From Agaricus subrufescens (Eukaryota; Basidiomycota; Agaricomycetes; Agaricales; Agaricaceae): a stretch of DNA of 64,000 nucleotides. Positions 1 to 13,382 of the stretch are shown here, piece after piece. The stretch covers positions 496,001 to 560,000 of the forward strand of contig CM057059.1 in NCBI GenBank assembly GCA_029945375.1, written 5' to 3'. Within the stretch, counting starts at the first letter, position 1, and every line of letters starts with the position of its first letter. The translations under genes and the position numbers were made by a program. The notes below the pieces were generated by a model. That model made no database searches, was not told where the DNA came from, and was given only the letters and a program-made list of their open reading frames with translations.

Positions 1-44
1 CAACATGCAGGCAGGGCGTCGAGCGGAGAAGTCCGTCTCGCCCA

Positions 45-3000
45 ATGACCTCGCTGCCCAGCCCGGGCCCTGCTCTCTCCCACCTCCCATGGGCAACTCG
101 TCCAGCAAGGGCTTCAACTTCCGCCGCCCCTTTGCCAGGCGCAAAAAGCCCGACCACGACCCGCCCCCGACAGCCCCGGATCCCCCCCGCCCGCCCCTCC
201 GCCCCCAAGCCCGCCGCGAGTGCCCTCCTCCATGCCCCGCCAACGCCCCCGCCGCCCCCCACCCTCACCCGCGCCTCCATCATCCCCGTGACCGCCGCTA
301 TCGAGTCGGCAGTCACCTTCATGGCCCACAACGACGATCCGCCACGGCCCCAGCGGGAGCCACTTCCCCCACACCTCCCGGAGCGGCCAGAGGCTGCCGT
401 GCTGGAGGCCTTTGATAAGCGCAAAAGCGACTCGACGATCAGTCACTCCACCATTCGGCCTGGTGCTAATGGTCCGCGATCGTCGAGGCCCGTCTCGATG
501 GCCGAGTCTTTCCAGTCCACCCACACCATTGTGCCTGGCAATGGTACCTCGTCGTTAGGGGGCGTCAACAAACGGCTGAGTGCCGTTGATGTGGACCTCG
601 GGTCGTTGCAAGAGGATGACGATTCGTCCTTCAAGAGTGGTGATCAGCCCGGCCCTTCGACGACGCTTATGGTCGTGCCGGCCAGAGGAGACAGCCTGCC
701 AGCCAACGCCCCCAAAAAGCTCAAGAGACGCTCCATGTCGCTCAACATTCACCCCGCTGCCCCCCTAGACCGCCTTACTCCTAGTCCTTCCGCCACGGAC
801 CTCAAACACCCGTCTTATTCGATATGCGAAGGCTTCCTTAACCAATCTCCTCCGATGACCGCATCCCCATCACCCCTGCCCAACAGTTGCTGGTCAGGAG
901 CAACCCCACTCCCTGATGTGAATCGAAGACTACCTCAGATTCCCACACACAATGTTTCCGCCTTCACGTATCCTACTCGGCGGCCTTTAAATAACTACCC
1001 CCCTGCGCCACCTTCGTTCCGGCAGACTGCCGTAAGCATCACCAGTAGTTTCGCTCCCGCTGCTGGACTTGCGAAACGGGCGGTGGAGAGGGTCAGAGGC
1101 GCGTTGGGTCATATGGGCTCGAATGCTTCTCATGGGGGTTCCGAGTCCTCCGCGTCGATATCCTCAGCTTCTGGTTACTCGAGTTCTGTATCCAACGGTT
1201 CGGCGGCGCCTTCGGCCTTTCCTAGCGAATGGGGAGTTTTGAATCTTTCGCGGACGTCATCGAATCATAGTTCGGCGACGCATGGTGGTAGTATGCATGC
1301 TGTGAATATTGACGAGATTAAGAAGAGGAGCGAACGTGAGAAGAGGAAGGATAAGAGGAGAGTAAGAAGAACGCCTGACACGCATAGTGGTTCGCAGTCT
1401 CTTGCATCGATATCGACGTCTGGGTCGGATAGGGACGGTTATGGTCCTTGTGGGCCTTTCCTTGGTGCCTGCTTGCGAGTTCCTGCAAAGAGAGTCGGTG
1501 CCGTGTTCAGGCGCGAGTTGTCATCATGTGTGAGGGACACGGCTGTTTGGGTTGCGAATGATGGGAGTCTGTTGGAAGAGGAAACGGGTGGGAGAGGGCT
1601 TTTAGGAAGACCGGAATTGAGGATATACGAGAAGAGGATGTTACCTGCTATTGTAGTGAGGTGTGCGCAACATTTGCTGATTTGGGGTGTTCAAGAGGAA
1701 GGCTTATTCAGGTGGGTATCTACGTGCTATTTATCTGCTTTGTGGGCGTTTAAGCGTTCATATGAATGCTTCTTTCTATTCATTTCATTTCTCGCGTTGT
1801 GAAAATTTCACTAACAAAACTTTGATTATTCGCAGAGTACCTGGCAGAGCTGCGCATGTAACGAGGCTCCGAAATGAATTTGATACTGGTGGGTGGCAGG
1901 AACTTTGATGATTTTACCTCGTGTATCACTTAAAAATGATTTCACAGGGGCGGATTACGATATGTCAGGTTGCACGCCTGGAGATTTAGATCCCCATGCT
2001 GTCGCATCAATTTTCAAGGCCTATCTTCGTGAACGTGAGTATTAAGTTAACGTAACTATATCGATCGTAACTGATTCATTTTTAGTTCCTGAGCATATCT
2101 TGACGCAGAAGCTATCGCAGTATTTTGATGCGGCGATTGAGCAAGAGGCCTCTGCTATATCGCGGGACGTTCCTCCCTCACCTGCGTCTCCAATTGGTTT
2201 TGGAATGAGAAAAGGTGTGGGCTTACCGTCAAGTCAAAAACCTCAATCCGCGCTATCACCGTCGTCAACTATATCATCGTTGACATCTTCTTCAGCCGCA
2301 TTTTCAGCTCATAACCTTCGTAAACCTCCATCATTGTCCACACTTGCCATGCCATCTTTTAACGGGATGAGACCTGCTTCGCATGGCCTCATATCCGCTC
2401 TTCGTTCGCTTATTGCGAAACTGCCGGTGGAGAACAGGGATTTGTTGAGGACGGTTGTGGAGCTGATCAGGGCGACGGCTAGGGAATTTAAGATGACCAA
2501 GATGCCTTTGGGGAATCTGTTGGTGCCGTTTTTGCCAACTTTGAGCGTTAGTGCGCAGTTGTTGCGGATTTTGTGTGAGGAGGAGAGTGTTTGGGATGGG
2601 TTGATTGATAATGATGGTGTTTTGGATGTGAAACGGGAGACGATTGTGTTGGATATCAGATGTGAGGATAAGGAGGGAGGGGATGAATGTGAGGAGGATG
2701 GAGAAGAGGAAGATGAAGATGAGGACGAACAGAATATTGGTTCACAACGACGGCGGACGGTCATTAATCGACCTGAGATACCAACTGTCTACCTTGACTC
2801 GAGGTCTGAAGCTTCTTCAGCCTCGGTTGCTTCGTCCGCGTTGGTTTCGTTGTCGAGAGATCCGTCCACTGCGGAAAGCTCTGTGATACATGATGATTCC
2901 TCGTCTTTTGATAGAGACTCGGAGATGAAGACGGGAGAGGATGAAGAGTGGGGAGGAGAAGAAGCCTTTACTTCTTCTGTTGAGTCGTCTATTTTGACTC

Positions 3001-4250
3001 CGCTGACTTCGTCTGCTCAGTCTTCGACGAATAATTTGGGGATGGATGCGTTGGATACTATCAAAGATTTATCTGGGAAGGAGGCCGTTATTGAGAAGCC
3101 GAGGATACAAGTTTTGGAACCTGTAGTTCCTGGTGCTGAAACTTATGTTGTGCCAAGATCACCGGTGGTGGCTGAACCGAGGAGATTGGCTGTCAGCAAC
3201 CCCTTACCTTATGCTTCCTCGCCGTCGTCGCCGAACAGGACGACACCAGAAAAGTCACTTCCGCAAGTGCCTCTTAGCCCTAAGAGACGGTCGAGACCGA
3301 CGTTATCATTCCCGGGTTTGTCAGCGTTTAGTCAACGCGCTTCTCCTTCGAATGGTTCATCTGGATATGAATTTGGTGAACCTAAATCGCCTGTGGAATC
3401 ATTAAATGCGGGCGGGAGGAAGGCGGCATCACATATGCATAAACCTTCATTGAAAATGTTGTTTGTGAAGAGAAGTTCTGGGTCGTTGAATCATCGGAGT
3501 TGTCATTCCAATTCTTCGAGAGAGTTGGTAATGGGAAATTCACCGATGGAGAGGTCGTCGTCGTCATTGTCTGCGCCGATTTCGCGACAGCAGGGTTTTG
3601 CGGTGCAGCAGCAACAGCATTTGAGGTTGATGGTTAGTATGCCTAGTGTGAATCGGTATGAGGGGTCTGGGTCTAGTGATTCGTCTGTTTCGACGCCGAT
3701 ATCGGCTGTTACGGCGTCTGGTGGATGGGATGGGAGTGGGAGAGGGAGTGGGATTGAGTTGGAGCCGCCGGTGTTGGATACTCCGATTAAGGAGGGTCCG
3801 TCTTTGAGGATGGAGTTGGGATTGGAAGATTCACCGCCGGGTACTGCTGGGATTGAGGATGGAAACGGCGAGAAGGAGATGGGGGGAGGGCTGAAGGGAA
3901 AGGAGAAGGCGGAGAGGGTGAAGTCCTTGGTTGGCAAGACACCGATTGCTGATAGATTTGGTTCGACTTCGGTACTTGATTTACGTATCTCCCAGCAAGA
4001 TTGGTCTAATAGTGATGGTGGAGGTGTTGATGATGATGATAGTGGTAGTAGCGATGAAGAGGATGACGATGAAGGTGACGATGATAGTGGCGTGAAGACT
4101 AGGAGGAGAACTATTTTGGGGAGGGGGAGAGCTGCTTCTTGCGCATCACAGTCGTCATCGATTAATCATCTGGGATTGTTGGATGATAGTAGAGATGACG
4201 ACTGGACACGGAGTGTGTTGTTGGATCTGGATATAGGAGTAAGGCAGTAA
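45..4250 (+). CDS. RhoGAP-domain protein, Rho-family GTPase-activating
   Basis: This gene encodes a GTPase-activating protein that should switch off a Rho/Rac/Cdc42-type GTPase. Exons are 45-1711, 1836-1888, 1948-2034 and 2086-4250, all GT-AG, joining to 1323 codons. The RhoGAP fold runs from about residue 486 to 760. The arginine-finger motif EEGLFRVPGR is split by intron 1, and FKAYLRELPEHI and KLPVENRDLLRTV follow. A Ser-rich loop of about 70 residues interrupts the domain. The N-terminal half is Pro/Ser-rich. The C-terminal half is Ser-rich and acidic, with GAT/GAG codon runs near 4020-4090. The start is uncertain: another ATG at 89 in a second frame gives MGNSSSKGFNFRRPF, which looks like an N-myristoylation signal but is separated from the main frame by a shift in the C-rich tract at 160-215. 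Family assignment is firm; the biological GTPase target is not known. Confidence 0.88.
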
Positions 4251-5166
4251 GCCTTGTTTTTGAAGATTTTTTTTCACCCTGGGCTGGATTTTTCTGGGGA
4301 TGGAGCGTTTTTGGGTTGATGTTTTTTTTTTGGAAAGAAAAGAAGACTTGAGTAAGGAGGTTTATTCGTTCTCTCTCAGCATTGGCATTACTATCATCAT
4401 CACACTCTCAACTCTTTTTTACCCTCTCTCTCTTTATTCTCTCTCTCACTCTCTCACTCGACCTTCATTCTCAAGTTGTTTCCTATTTCCTCCCTCTCTA
4501 CCCACTCGCACTCATTTACTTATTTAAAATATTATTTTCCTCCTCTGTTGGTTAATTTCTTTCTTTGGGGTTTTTTGATCCTCTCTTTTTCGATCCTTTC
4601 GTTTGATTTTTTTATTATATACCACGCAACACAACAACGTACACACACTTTTCATCACACATTACTTCCATCTTTTTTTTGTGTTTTTTTTTTTCGTACA
4701 ACATTGTCAAAGATTTAATTTAAACTATCATCCGTTTTGGTTTGAGCTCACTTTTTTTTTCAACTTTTCTGTTGATCCTTTTTTTTTAGACGCTTGATGG
4801 GGATCGGACCTTTCAGAGGTTTATATCCTCTTCTTTTTCTTTGTGTGGTTTTTTTTTCAAACACAATGTAGTTAATGAATTATGATCATGATCATGAGAT
4901 TCAGCTACTCTGTTCCTCCCCCACCCTTTCCCCCACCTCCTACCTTTTTATTCTAATTCGATGTCCGTTTATTCATTTTTTTAAATATATACGTTCTGAT
5001 ACCCCCCAACCTTTTTTGTTTTGTGTTGGATGTGTACATATATATATTATATATGGATTTGGTTATAATTTTTTGGTTGACGATTTCGTCCCTCTCTCGG
5101 GTTTCGGTTTAAATTTGTGGATGGGTAGAGAAAGAGACGACGACTGTTTAAAAGACATCTGCCGCT
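4251..5166. other. Convergent intergenic region, T-rich 3' ends
   Basis: This 916-base gap separates the stops of the RhoGAP (+) and UTP7 (-) genes. The + strand is strongly T-rich, with many runs of eight or more T, and pyrimidine-rich CTCTCT tracts lie at about 4420-4460. The open frames here translate to Phe/Ser/Leu-rich low-complexity peptides with no family resemblance. I read it as two facing 3' untranslated regions and see no gene. Confidence 0.7.
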
Positions 5167-7312
5167 TCAAGTTTTGCGTTGAAACCTATCCAACGCTGAT
5201 GGTCTCTTGTTCTCCTCTACGATCCCCTTTCTCGCCAAGATCGTCTTCCTCTTTTCTTCTTTCATTTTGTCTAGTTTGGCTCGAACCGCAGCCTGCGAAA
5301 AAAGATGTCAAGTTAATATGAATCGGAGAGGGGGGTTTTTTTTTAAGGATGTAGGCTTACGGTCGCAGGGTCGATGACGTTTTTTCTCTGTTTCCTTAGG
5401 TACCGCTTCATACTCTTATTCTTGCCTCTCATTTTTTTCTTTTGTTTCTCCTCTCTCAGCCTTTCTCTGTTCTCCTTGCTGTTGTTGGCGTCGTCGTCGT
5501 TTTCGTCGTCCTCCATGGCCTCGTCGATAGAATCAGCATCCTCAGTTTTGTCGACTTTACCTGATACACGCAGACGATCGAAACGTGATAGACGGGCGTA
5601 TGGTGTGTCCGTTGCGGGTTTGCCATCTGAGGTGACGAGTTTTGAAGGTTGAGCGAGGGTGCCGATAAAGTCTGGATCGAGGCTGATAAGGTCTGGTTGA
5701 ATCTGGGTGCCGCTGTCAGATTTTAGGAGAGGGTGACTGAAGAGGAGGAGATTACTTTGTCGAGCAAGGCTTTGACTTCTTTTTCTCTCCTCGCTTTTCG
5801 GTTCTCGAAAGGATCAGCTTCTGAGGAATCGAAGTTTGGTTCGCCTGACCCTGGGACGAGGATACTTGATATACCGGTATTGTGGCCTATTGTGAGGGCA
5901 TCTTGGAATGGTGCGAACCGAAGAGAGGTGAGAGGACGACTGGGAATTGGATGCGTGAGGTATAAAGGCGGTTGAACGTGCCCGTTGAATGTCTGATGAA
6001 TTGACGGTGGGGCGTATACCTAGCGACTTGTTAGTACCGCCTCGGAGGGAGGGGCATGGTACTCACGTTGACACTGCCACCACTGGTAACACCCAAAAAT
6101 CCTCTTTGGCTCCATTCGACCTCAACCTCGCTTCCGCTCCCTCTCGTACTCCATTCTCGGATAGCTCCCCTCCAGTTTCTACAATCCCAGACTTTGACAA
6201 TCCCATCCTTGCCTGAGCTAGCCATGTACCGTCCCCCTGAACTGGGATCAACACTTACACTTGACACGGGACCCATATGTGCTAGAAGTTGGACAGCGGG
6301 GTGTGGCAGATTTGGAGTCCAAAGTGTGATACAGCCGTTTTGATGACCTAGGTGGATGACGGCGTTGTGAAGGTTTTGGGTCATTGTTGTACATGCACCG
6401 AGTTTAGTTCGGTGTTCTACAAGAAGTTGGCCAGTAGAGGTGTCTTGGTATTTCAAGTACCCTGCGTTTCCCTAGGTATTTCGAACGTTAAGAATTTTCC
6501 CTGGTTTGATGGTTGATAAAGGACCTACGACTGATGCTAATAGCCAGTGGTATGGCAAGAACTCGAGCCGTGTTGGTTCGATATGGGCTTTCAGACAATG
6601 AAGTTCGACACCATCTCGGTCATAGATATAGACGTATTTCTTTTGCGCAACGGCAAAATAAGTGAGGTCTTGTAAGAAGGTGATGTCGCGACAGGTTTCC
6701 TGAAGCTGTAACTCTGTGTGTAGGGTACCGGTTTGCCAGTCGAATGAAGCAACATGACCGGAACGTCCAGCAACAGCCAGATGTCTGCAAAAGCGCAACC
6801 CTTAGATTCTGGGTTACGACAAAAGATATTTGGGAGACCTACCGACCGTTCCTGGTATACCTCGTGCGATAAGGTCCTCCATCCAATCTCAGTTCCCTTC
6901 TCCCTTTCGCGGCTTCCTGTCCAGCAGACTGTACGATCTCTTCTTGTCCTATTCTCCATGTCCTTTCAGAATCTCCTTCAAGTTGGATTTTTCCAGCGTC
7001 TTCCACCATCAGCATTTCCGCCGTATCTTTCACGAGGGCCTTAGCACGCGCATTATGCGTAGACTGCCGTTGTAGCTCCCCTCTGAGCTTTTTATTCGCT
7101 ATGTGTGAAAACTTGGGTACATTTTCATTAGGTAACTCGCTGGAAGTCGGGAGGAGAGATCTCGGCACGGAGGTGTGTTTTGAGACAGATTGGGCGGTGT
7201 GGTTTTCGGTTGAGGGACGTTTTGAGGTATCTTGAGAGGATTTGCGCGATGTTTTTTGGCGCTTGGCTCGAGATTTTATGGCATCTGCTTTTGCGAAGAG
7301 GGAATCCATCAA
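5167..7312 (-). CDS. UTP7: UTP7/WDR46, U3 snoRNP (SSU processome) WD40 protein
   Basis: UTP7 is a nucleolar WD40 protein of the small-subunit processome, needed for 18S pre-rRNA processing. Exons in gene order are 7312-6843, 6784-6529, 6471-6067, 6019-5756, 5702-5361 and 5292-5167, all GT-AG, joining to 620 aa. The N-terminus is basic and Ser-rich. WD40 blades follow, with YRTRYTRNGRHLAVAGRSGH, VIHLGHQNGCITLW and RYMASSGKDGIVKVWD. The family's C-terminal BING4CT region (PLYLTHPIPSRPLTSLRFAP) comes next, then an acidic Asp/Glu patch and a basic tail ending SALDRFQRKT. The start could be 7312 or the next Met at 7309; the difference is one residue. The large + strand frame at 5374-5652 is antisense to this gene. 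Confidence 0.95.
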
Positions 7313-9052
7313 AAACCTTTATTTTCAAGATGCAATGACATTCAGTGATCGTGGGAATTGATTGATCACTGTATTTATAGCCGGAAAGCACTACATCAAG
7401 TGCCATCCGCTGACTTGCAGTCATCTACTCAAGCTTCAGCGTTGGATCCACCATTGTCTCCATATTTCTTCGTACTCTGGAAAACTACACAAAAGACTGA
7501 TTTACAGACAACTTGAATGCACAGGGATCTAATTTAGCATCCAGCCTACGGTGAGCGCGATGAATCTTACAAATTCTATCCACCGAGGGCAGGACCAGTG
7601 TATGCGGAGAGGGTTGGGGTAGCGGGGGAGCAGAGGCATAATCTGCTTCAACTACGCTTAATGTAAGTTTCTCGTAGTTACTGTCAAGTGACGCAGGAAT
7701 TCCCAGTGGGCGTTCATCAGCCTACGCTTAAGCTCGCCTCTAATATCCATATCCAATTGGTAGCGTCAATTTGACTTCTGTGGACGCAAAGAATGGAACT
7801 GAGAGAGCTTGCCGTGTTTACAGGTCATTCCATCATTGTAGTGGTTGACCTACAAAGGCTTCTCATTACTGCGTTTATACATAGTGTACCTCAGGGTTTC
7901 TTTCGTTTCGTTGCTTTGCTGGAGTCCCCGAACGGTATGAACACTCGAAAGCTCCTTTGTGCTAATCTCGTGCGCATGTCACTCCACAACTTCTATTCTT
8001 GTGTGCAATTTAGGTACCTTAGGTGGGCCTGGTCAATTTACTCGTGAATTGAAACTGATACTGATTCCATTTATCAAAGCTACGAGATTCGATACCCGAA
8101 TACCGGATTACAGGAATACCTTACCGGACTTTGGATCCGGCCGGGACTCCAAATTGACGCCTGTGCTAGATTTATACTAATCATTCACCCATTTTTTGCA
8201 AGTCCTTTGATATACGTTCAGCCTCCATAACGGTAAGTCAAATATGGGAGCCAAATGGCTAGTAGCACGCAACACATTATGCCCGGTCAGCACGTCGAAG
8301 CAGCCCACCTGCTTGAGAATACACATTCGAAAGCATCAATCACCCTCATCTTCATAATACTCACGGTCCGCGTAGTCATAATTGAAATAAACATCTATCC
8401 CGGACTGAATACCCGCACTGGAATAGCGTGGGTATATTTCCCTTCGCTCACGTTGACCTGTTCAGTTACTAACTTGATAGTTTGCCCAAAAATAGGTCTT
8501 GTCGGTCTCCGCTAAGGTATTTGACTATTCAGTCTTTCCTTCTCCTACTTGTGCATGCACCAACGAACCCTGCCACATCACATCGGGGGCAGTCTGACTT
8601 TCTGTTGTCACAGATTTTATAATACTCCGTTTTTCTACCGCGGCCGAGCCTACATTATTCCCGCTTGGGAAGCGAGATTTCCTTTACGCTCGACAGGTTT
8701 TTGGAACAGAATATCCCCAGCCTGAGGCCTAGAATACAAGCAAGGGACAAATATGCAAGTGTTCTACGAGCTGCATAGGAGTACTGGACCGAATACTTAG
8801 CAGGGAAAGCGTAGCACTTCCCCTTCACGCGAGCTCTCATCACCATCAAGGAGTTCGGTTAGTGGATAGGGGATGGAAACGAAGACTGGAGCCGCAAACC
8901 CAGGAAATCTGCCATCACGTGTCGTCATATATAGGTCGGTGATATCATCGTACCCCATTGCTACGATATCTTTTCGATTTCCTTCCCCCACTTCGAGCAG
9001 GCCGCAGAGCGTTTAACCACTCACCACTGGGCGTCGCTCTCAATCTTGATCG
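7313..9052. other. Divergent intergenic region, no confirmed gene
   Basis: This 1.74 kb lies between the divergent starts of UTP7 (-) and the GH63 gene (+). A CATATATAG element at about 8927-8935 is roughly 120 nt upstream of the GH63 start. On the - strand, 8797-8991 is open and has a fairly complex composition. A separate - strand stretch ends at a TGA at 8336-8338 with an acidic, Tyr-rich tail (NYDYADREYYEDEGD) preceded by a splice-acceptor-like ACAG. These could be exons of a small unrecognised gene, but I could not join them. Confidence 0.4.
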
Positions 9053-12000
9053 ATGTCTAACTCTAGCATCAAGAAGGTACAACAAAGGATATTCGGAACC
9101 GGGGTAGAAAGTAAAGCCACTCAGGATGAAGAAGGACACGATTCAGGTTCTTCTCAAATATCCAATGCTTCTGCCGCAGGACAGAACTCTAGCTCTGGCC
9201 TGACTCTTGTCATCCCCACACCGAAACCGGCACCTTCCCTGCCAAGAAAATTAGGATCAGATCAATCACCCAAGGCAGCTAATGTTGACTCCGGCGGAGA
9301 CGCGAGCGAAGAAAATAAGGTACCCGGTGCTGAAGCTGAAGAAGGTTACGACAAAGAAGCAGGCACTGAGCCTTTTAGAGTAAGGTTAGCGCAAAGATTG
9401 GGCGCCGAGTATAAGGGTGCCGAGAGATATCGATTGGAGCAAGGTGATCAGAAAGAGAAACATTGGAAGAGATGGGGTCCTTATTTGAGTGACAGGCAAT
9501 GGGTGAGTTTAACTTGAAATCTTTAGAGATCGGGCATCTTGTCTCTTCAATCTGTAATTGAAAGCTAATTCTTATTTCGAAGGCAACTGTAAGGGAGGAT
9601 TATTCTGGGAACGGGGATGCTTGGAGTCACTTTCCACATGAACATGCACGATCGAGGGCATACCGCTGGGGTGAAGACGGCATTGCTGGATTATCTGATA
9701 ATCATCAACGTCTATGCTTCGGGCTTTCGTTCTGGAATGACAAGGACCCTATACTCAAAGAACGGTTGTATGGCGTTACAGGACACCAAGGAAATCACGG
9801 TGAAGACGTCAAGGAATTGTACTACTACCTCGACTCAACGCCGACACACTCATATATGAAATTCCTGTACAAGTATCCGCAAAAGAGGTTTCCCTACGAG
9901 GAGCTGGTCAAAGAGAATCAGCGCAGGGATCGGACTGTATCTGAATTTGAAATTCTTGATACTGACGTGTTCGACGGTGACCGTTATTGGGACATTTTTG
10001 TCGAGGTAATTGATGTAACCCCCTATCCATTCTTTTACTGACTTTACTATAGTATGCAAAAGACGAAAACCGTCCAGATAATGTTTACGTTCGGATCACA
10101 TCTTATAATCGTGGACCCGACCCTGCGACTCTCCACGTTATACCGCAACTGTGGTTCCCCAATACCTGGTCATGGGCGCTAGACCCACCTCCTAAGCCCA
10201 GCTTGACCGGTGTCGTGCGAGGCAAAGACAAAACAAGCACTGTCACTGCACGTCATCCTACCCTAGGGAAGACTCATCTCCATTGTCTACCTTCACCTCC
10301 GCCCGTCGGGCCTACGAATGAATTCGATAGTTCCTCTGAAATGGTTTCGGTGGACCCAGAGCTTCTTTTCACCGAAAACGATACCAACTTTAGCCGACTT
10401 TATGGCGGAACTAATCAATCTCTTTACGTAAAGGACGCTTTCCATGATCATATTATACCAAGCCATAGGCCCCTTCAGGATTCTCCAAAAGAGGATTTCT
10501 TCACGCAGAGAATTCGTCCCCGAACCCCATCATACTATGAAGCGGTGAATCGCGACTCTCCTGAAGAAGGTCCTTGTACACCTTTCCCCCCTACGCTATC
10601 CTATGTCAACTTGGACTTGGAGGGTACCAAGGCCGCCGCCCATTATACTTTTGACAACGTGCCTGGAGGTGGTTGTGCCGTCGTACGGTTGAAGCTAACA
10701 CCTTCCCGGATCGGTAACGACCCCAGCTTAGAGGATGAAGCACTCTTCGATGATGCGATTGAAGAACGAAGGCAGGAAGCTGACGAATTCTATTCTTCTC
10801 TCGGGCTCGGCCCGATAAGTGAAGACTTGAGGCAGGTTATGCGGCAAGCATTCGGTGGCATGTTGTGGACCAAACAATTTTACCAATTCATTCAGAAAGA
10901 GTGGTTAGAAGGTGATCCTGCTCAGCCTCCTCCTCCGCCCGAACGGAAACATGTCAGGAATAAAGTAGGTCATTCTTTAATGCTATTGATACATTTGTTT
11001 TATGCCCCTTTCCAGCATTGGCGCCACATGCATATTGAAGATGTCCTGTCAATGCCTGATAAGTAATGTAGCATTCGCTTTATTGTTTTGCCCTACCTGA
11101 CCTCTGTCTTCGGTTAATAGGTGGGAATATCCCTTTTTCGCTGCCTGGGATACTGCATTCCATTGCATACCATTGGCTGTTGTCGATCCTTCGTTTGCCA
11201 AGAACCAACTAGACGTCTTGACCCGAGAGTGGTACATGAAACCAGACGGGCAAATCCCGGCTTACGAATGGAATTTTAGCGACGTAAATCCTCCAGTACA
11301 TGCCTGGTAAGTCATTGCCATGAGTATGGGTATTGACCGATCTTGACTGATATGTCAAGGGCTACTTTCCGAGTCTTCAAGATCGAACGTAAGATGCACG
11401 GGAGAGAAGATCTTCCTTTCCTTGAGCGCGTTTTCCAGAAACTACTTCTGAATTTTACCTGGTGCGTTCAGCGAATAATCAGCGATTACTTTCTAATCGC
11501 ATTTTCTAAAGGTGGGTCAATCAGAAAGACCAGGGTGGAAACAACGTATTCGAAGGAGGGTTTTTGGGATTAGATAACATCGGCGTATTCAATCGCTCAG
11601 AACCACTTCCCACTGGTGGAACACTACGTCAGGCCGACGGAACAGCGTGGATGGCATTCTACAGCTTGAACATGTGAGATTCTCTACTTATCAATTCTGG
11701 GAAATGATATCAATCTTCGCCCTGTTCTTTTTTCAGGCTCAACATGGCTTTAGAGTTGGCGAAGCACAATCCTGTATACGAGGACATAGCTTCTAAATTC
11801 TTCGAGGTGGGTTAATTCCCGCTCCATGTGGGATCTTATGTTATGTGATATCTGATTGGTTTCTCTGTCGTTTGCGACCCTTGTATTGGGATCGGCAGCA
11901 TTTTATATTCATCGCGGACGCAATGACATACAAAGATGGTGATCAAGAAAACAGCCTATGGAACGAGGAAGACGGAATGTATTACGATGCTATTGATTTT

Positions 12001-13382
12001 GGAAATGGAGCTTCCATGCAGTTACCTGTAAGGAGCTTGGTTGGACTCATGCCTCTTTATGCGACGCTGGTACTTGAACCGGCTACAATCAACCGATTCC
12101 CTGGATTCAAAAAGCGGATGGAATGGTTCATTGACAATAGAACTCAAATGGCGAATAGGAATATGGCGAATATGAAAGGTGAGAGGATTGATGATGCTGT
12201 AGTTACCTGCGCTAAGGTTGTCGCAGTTGCCGGCAAGGACGAACGCAGATTGTTGGCGTTAGCGAGTAAAGACAGGTTAATCAGGATCCTGGAGAAGATG
12301 TTGGACGAGGATGAATTCCTCAGTGAGCACGGTATTCGATCGTAAGTAAGGTAGACCAGATGCGGATGTGAGGCTCATGATTTCGATGTAGATTATCGAA
12401 GCTTCACAAGGACAAACCCTGGGGAATGGACGTTCACGGACACCGTTACGAGGTTCCTTACTGGCCTGGTGATTCACTCTCAGGGATGTTTGGTGGCAAC
12501 TCAAATTGGCGAGGACCAATTTGTAAGTCATGATTATCGCATCTCGGGCGTATGTTTACCCATTGTTCAGGGCTCGCTACCAACTTCTTGCTCATTGAAA
12601 GTCTTCAACGTTTCTATCAGTACTACGGCGACGATCTCCAGGTTAGTACCATTAGCTAAACTTGCATTATCTCCTTTTTTGTGGGTGTTTAATGCTTTGG
12701 GTAAATTATTAGGTTGAATGCCCCACCGGGAGTGGATATTATATGAACCTTGTTTCGGTAGCTGAAGAAATTCAACATCGCATCATCCACATTTTCGGCC
12801 GGGATGTGGAGGGTCGCCGAGCGACAAATGGGGGCAGCTCAAAATTAGATTACGATCCTCACTTCCGTGACTATGTTTGGTTCTACGAAGTAAGAGTTTT
12901 TTCCTTTCCAACTTCTAAGTGTTGATAAGATCATAACCTAATACTTGACAGTTTTTCCATGCAGATACTGGTAAAGGGTTGGGTGCTTCCCATCAAACGG
13001 GCTGGTAAGAGACACACCCTGTGGAATTAACAGCACACGTGCTAATGTGCCGTTAGGTCTGGACTCGTAGCATATCATATTCTCCAAAGCGGAGTGACTT
13101 GCCGCCTGCCGAAGACACCTAAAAGTAAGCTCGTCTCAAGTCCCACACTACGACTCCTGTTTGATCGACCGTGTAAATAGCTCCTCGCAGTGTTGTTCAT
13201 CATTACTTTGACGTATGCTCCCTGCTCAGCGCTCCACATTATTCTTGCCTCTTATATTTTTTTTCTGATAGGAAACTATTGATCCTCAGTCAGCAATTGA
13301 TGATGCACCCAAGTCGGCTTATAGCGTGTACAGCACCACTGACCTTAACACTCTTGGCGACATCTCGCCTGACGCTCTGTGA
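9053..13382 (+). CDS. Glycoside hydrolase family 63-like protein
   Basis: This is a predicted (alpha/alpha)6-barrel glucosidase of the GH63-like group found in bacteria and fungi. Sixteen exons join to 1145 aa: 9053-9502, 9583-10005, 10053-10964, 11016-11062, 11121-11306, 11360-11461, 11512-11673, 11737-11806, 11899-12341, 12392-12522, 12571-12641, 12713-12889, 12952-13004, 13057-13124, 13181-13212, 13272-13382. The first ~100 residues are polar and probably disordered; there is no signal peptide or membrane segment, so this is not the ER-anchored glucosidase I. Catalytic-domain landmarks are [36 protein letters not shown] and [12 protein letters not shown]. The acids in the first and last motifs are the likely catalytic region by family analogy. 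The substrate cannot be read from the sequence; a cytosolic alpha-glucoside or mannosylglycerate-type substrate is possible. Confidence 0.9.

Noticed and set aside
5374..5652. Open + strand frame with a hydrophobic start
   Set aside because: It is antisense to the UTP7 C-terminal exon 5361-5702, whose - strand reading is a conserved acidic/basic tail.
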